A stretch of 5,114 bases of DNA from an uncultured Collinsella sp. Its GTDB lineage: Bacteria; Actinomycetota; Coriobacteriia; Coriobacteriales; Coriobacteriaceae. Location: assembly GCA_900552145.1 (NCBI GenBank), contig URYW01000114.1, positions 1-5,114 on the forward strand, given 5' to 3'. The notes beneath the pieces are model-generated. The model was not told where the DNA came from, searched no databases, and saw nothing but the letters and a program-made list of their open reading frames with translations. This document shows, piece after piece, positions 3,556 through 5,114 of this stretch (position 1 is its first letter; each line of letters begins with the position of its first letter). Position numbers and translations under genes: made by a program.

Positions 3556-5114
3556 CTAGCGCAAGGACCTCAGGCCGCCGGCATCCTTGTCGAGGACTGT
3601 GAAGCGTACGGCATCCAGGTGCTCCAAGATGCTGATGGCGCGTTTGCGCGACACGCCCAGGGCTTCGCGCAGCACGCTCGTGGTGGCAGCGCCGCCGGCT
3701 GCCTCAATGGCAGCGGCAACAAGCTCGCGCGCATGGGCCTCGGCGGCAGCGGACAGGGCAACGTCGCGCTCGACCTTAACGATCGAGCGGTTGAGCGAAA
3801 GCTCGCGCAGGGCACGCGTCATGGTGTCGCGGCCGAGCTGCAGCTGTTCGCCCACCTCGGGAAGCGCCGGTGCGTCCAGGCCAGCCTCGTCAAGCAGCGC
3901 GACGATGCGCTCGCAAGCCTCTCGCACCACGCGTGCCGCCGCGGCGGCCGAATGCGGATCGAATACCTCGGCGCCCTCGGCGGCGCACACGCCACGCGAG
4001 CAGCCCTCGGCAATCAGAGCCGCAGCAACGCCTTCATCAGCGGCAGGCCACGCAGCATGGGCAACGGCGCCAGGCGTAAAGCCCGTCTCCTTGGGAGCCG
4101 CCGCGTGCATGGCTGACAGGGTCGCCGCAAGGGCATCCATCGCTGCGTCGAGCGCGGAAGAATCTGCATACAGCGAGCCATCCGAGCCAGCAAGCGCGCG
4201 AGCGGCGCCCTTCGCCACCAACTCGCGCAACGCCGCCTCAGCCTCACCGGCAACAAGATCGAGCGCCGCGGTAACATCGGCAGCCGCAACCGGCAGCGCT
4301 TGCAGCGCCAGCCACGCATCCACAGCGCCCTCAATATCGCCGGACTCGAGCGCCGCATACAGCGCACGCTCTCCTTCGGCAAGCTCGCGCGAGCGACGGC
4401 AGCGCGAAAGCAGCACACGCCCGCCGCCAATGAGCATAACGGGCGAATACGACAGCACCACGGCATGGTCTCCGGCGCGCAGCGGCAACGGCTCCTCCAA
4501 GCGCACCTGTACGGTACGGGTCTCGCCCACTGCCATGGGGGCCTCGCCCTCCATGAACATGATGCGGCCGACGACCTCGGCCGTGCCGGCCATCACATGC
4601 ACGCGCGCGCCCGACTCCAGCACGCGCGGCTTGGCACCCTCGCGACCCAGATAGGTGAACGTCATCATAAAGCGCAGCGTCTGGCCAAAACGGCCCTCCA
4701 CGCCGAGCATCTCGCCGCGATCGAGCGTGGCGACGGCATCGCCCGCCAAGTTGAGAGCCACACGCTGACCGGGCAACGCCTGCGGCGTATCGCCATGCAC
4801 CTGAATCCCGCGCACGCGGCAGACCGTACGCGACGGCAAAGCCATCAGCTCGTCGCCCACCGCAACCGGCGCATCGTGCAGCGTTCCCGTTACGACAGTG
4901 CCGACGCCCTTAATCGTAAAGCAGCGGTCAATCGGCAGGCGCGGCGCGGCATCGGTGCGCTCGGCACGGTCGCGGCAGGCATCCCAGCAGGCACTTACCT
5001 GCTCGTCGAGCACCGCAAGCAGCCCATCGACCCCCTCGCCCGTCTTAGACGACACGGGCACAATCGGCGCGCCCGCAAACACAGTACCCGACAAAAAGTC
5101 ATCGACATCGAGCT
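3556..5114 (-). CDS. selB: Selenocysteine-specific translation elongation factor, 5' end outside the window
   Basis: This gene encodes the elongation factor that carries Sec-tRNA and GTP to the ribosome at UGA codons marked by a SECIS hairpin. About 518 residues are visible. The frame runs off the right edge with L-D-V-D-D-F directly ahead of the TTG at 5094, so that TTG is not the start and the GTP-binding motifs lie beyond 5114. What remains begins with the end of the GTPase domain (APIVPVSSKTGEG). Domain II follows, with LPIDRCFTIKGVGTVVTGTL and VRGIQVHGDTPQALPGQRVA. Domain III ends in VQVRLEEPLPLRAGDHAVVL and SYSPVMLIGGGRVL. The alanine-rich rest corresponds to the winged-helix domains; the last carries LREALGVSRKRAISILEHLD, the SelB SECIS-reading region. 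E. coli SelB has 614 residues, which fits about 150 missing here. Its final residues (FTVLDKDAGGLRSLR) depart from the common TxRxGDxRxL ending. selC is the next gene downstream, 149 nt away. Confidence 0.95.
   Translation of the reverse strand, partial: LDVDDFLSGTVFAGAPIVPVSSKTGEGVDGLLAVLDEQVSACWDACRDRAERTDAAPRLPIDRCFTIKGVGTVVTGTLHDAPVAVGDELMALPSRTVCRVRGIQVHGDTPQALPGQRVALNLAGDAVATLDRGEMLGVEGRFGQTLRFMMTFTYLGREGAKPRVLESGARVHVMAGTAEVVGRIMFMEGEAPMAVGETRTVQVRLEEPLPLRAGDHAVVLSYSPVMLIGGGRVLLSRCRRSRELAEGERALYAALESGDIEGAVDAWLALQALPVAAADVTAALDLVAGEAEAALRELVAKGAARALAGSDGSLYADSSALDAAMDALAATLSAMHAAAPKETGFTPGAVAHAAWPAADEGVAAALIAEGCSRGVCAAEGAEVFDPHSAAAAARVVREACERIVALLDEAGLDAPALPEVGEQLQLGRDTMTRALRELSLNRSIVKVERDVALSAAAEAHARELVAAAIEAAGGAATTSVLREALGVSRKRAISILEHLDAVRFTVLDKDAGGLRSLR

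Noticed and set aside
3409..4654. Long plus-strand frames opposite selB
   Set aside because: They are biased antisense translations (A, R and S rich) of a well-supported selB; no ribosome-binding site or family match.

Overview
The window is GC-rich bacterial DNA, and every gene I can support lies on the minus strand, so the genes are read right to left. The protein sequences and the mix of functions (selenocysteine machinery, molybdopterin maturation, a fermentative-type NADP glutamate dehydrogenase, a molybdenum-hydroxylase FAD subunit) suggest an anaerobic gut actinobacterium of the Coriobacteriia, with Collinsella as my best guess. The genus is inferred from general familiarity, not from a search.

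Layout in transcription order. (1) selB enters at the right edge without its GTPase start and ends at 3556. It encodes the selenocysteine-specific elongation factor. (2) A 149-nt gap holds a nearly perfect 22-bp inverted repeat (3464-3530) and a candidate promoter -10 box. (3) tRNA-Sec (selC, anticodon UCA) lies at 3310-3406 and is followed by a Rho-independent terminator (3246-3300). No protein caller would list this tRNA; it sits where an over-extended mobA reading frame would run. (4) mobA (2522-3154), the molybdenum cofactor guanylyltransferase, is followed 15 nt later by (5) a DUF3343 / putative Se/S-carrier-like protein (2111-2506) with an unusual cysteine-rich N-terminus. (6) A 257-nt gap carries a large imperfect palindrome, a 13-nt direct repeat, a candidate promoter and a hairpin. 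It precedes (7) gdhA (498-1853), which ends at a convincing terminator (439-470). (8) At the left edge is the N-terminal part of a molybdenum-hydroxylase-type FAD-binding subunit. It is interrupted by an in-frame TAA, while the four codons after the stop still match the family.

The genes fit together functionally. SelB and tRNA-Sec decode UGA as selenocysteine, MobA makes the guanylated molybdopterin of the DMSO-reductase family (including Sec-containing formate dehydrogenases), and DUF3343 proteins are predicted selenium/sulfur carriers. The 2111-5114 segment therefore reads as a compact selenium-plus-molybdenum maturation locus, most simply serving a Sec/Mo enzyme encoded elsewhere. gdhA is a housekeeping nitrogen-assimilation gene with its own control signals. 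I did not find a wholly new system. The best leads are the Cys-rich DUF3343 protein, the intergenic inverted repeats and the stop codon in the FAD-subunit gene.
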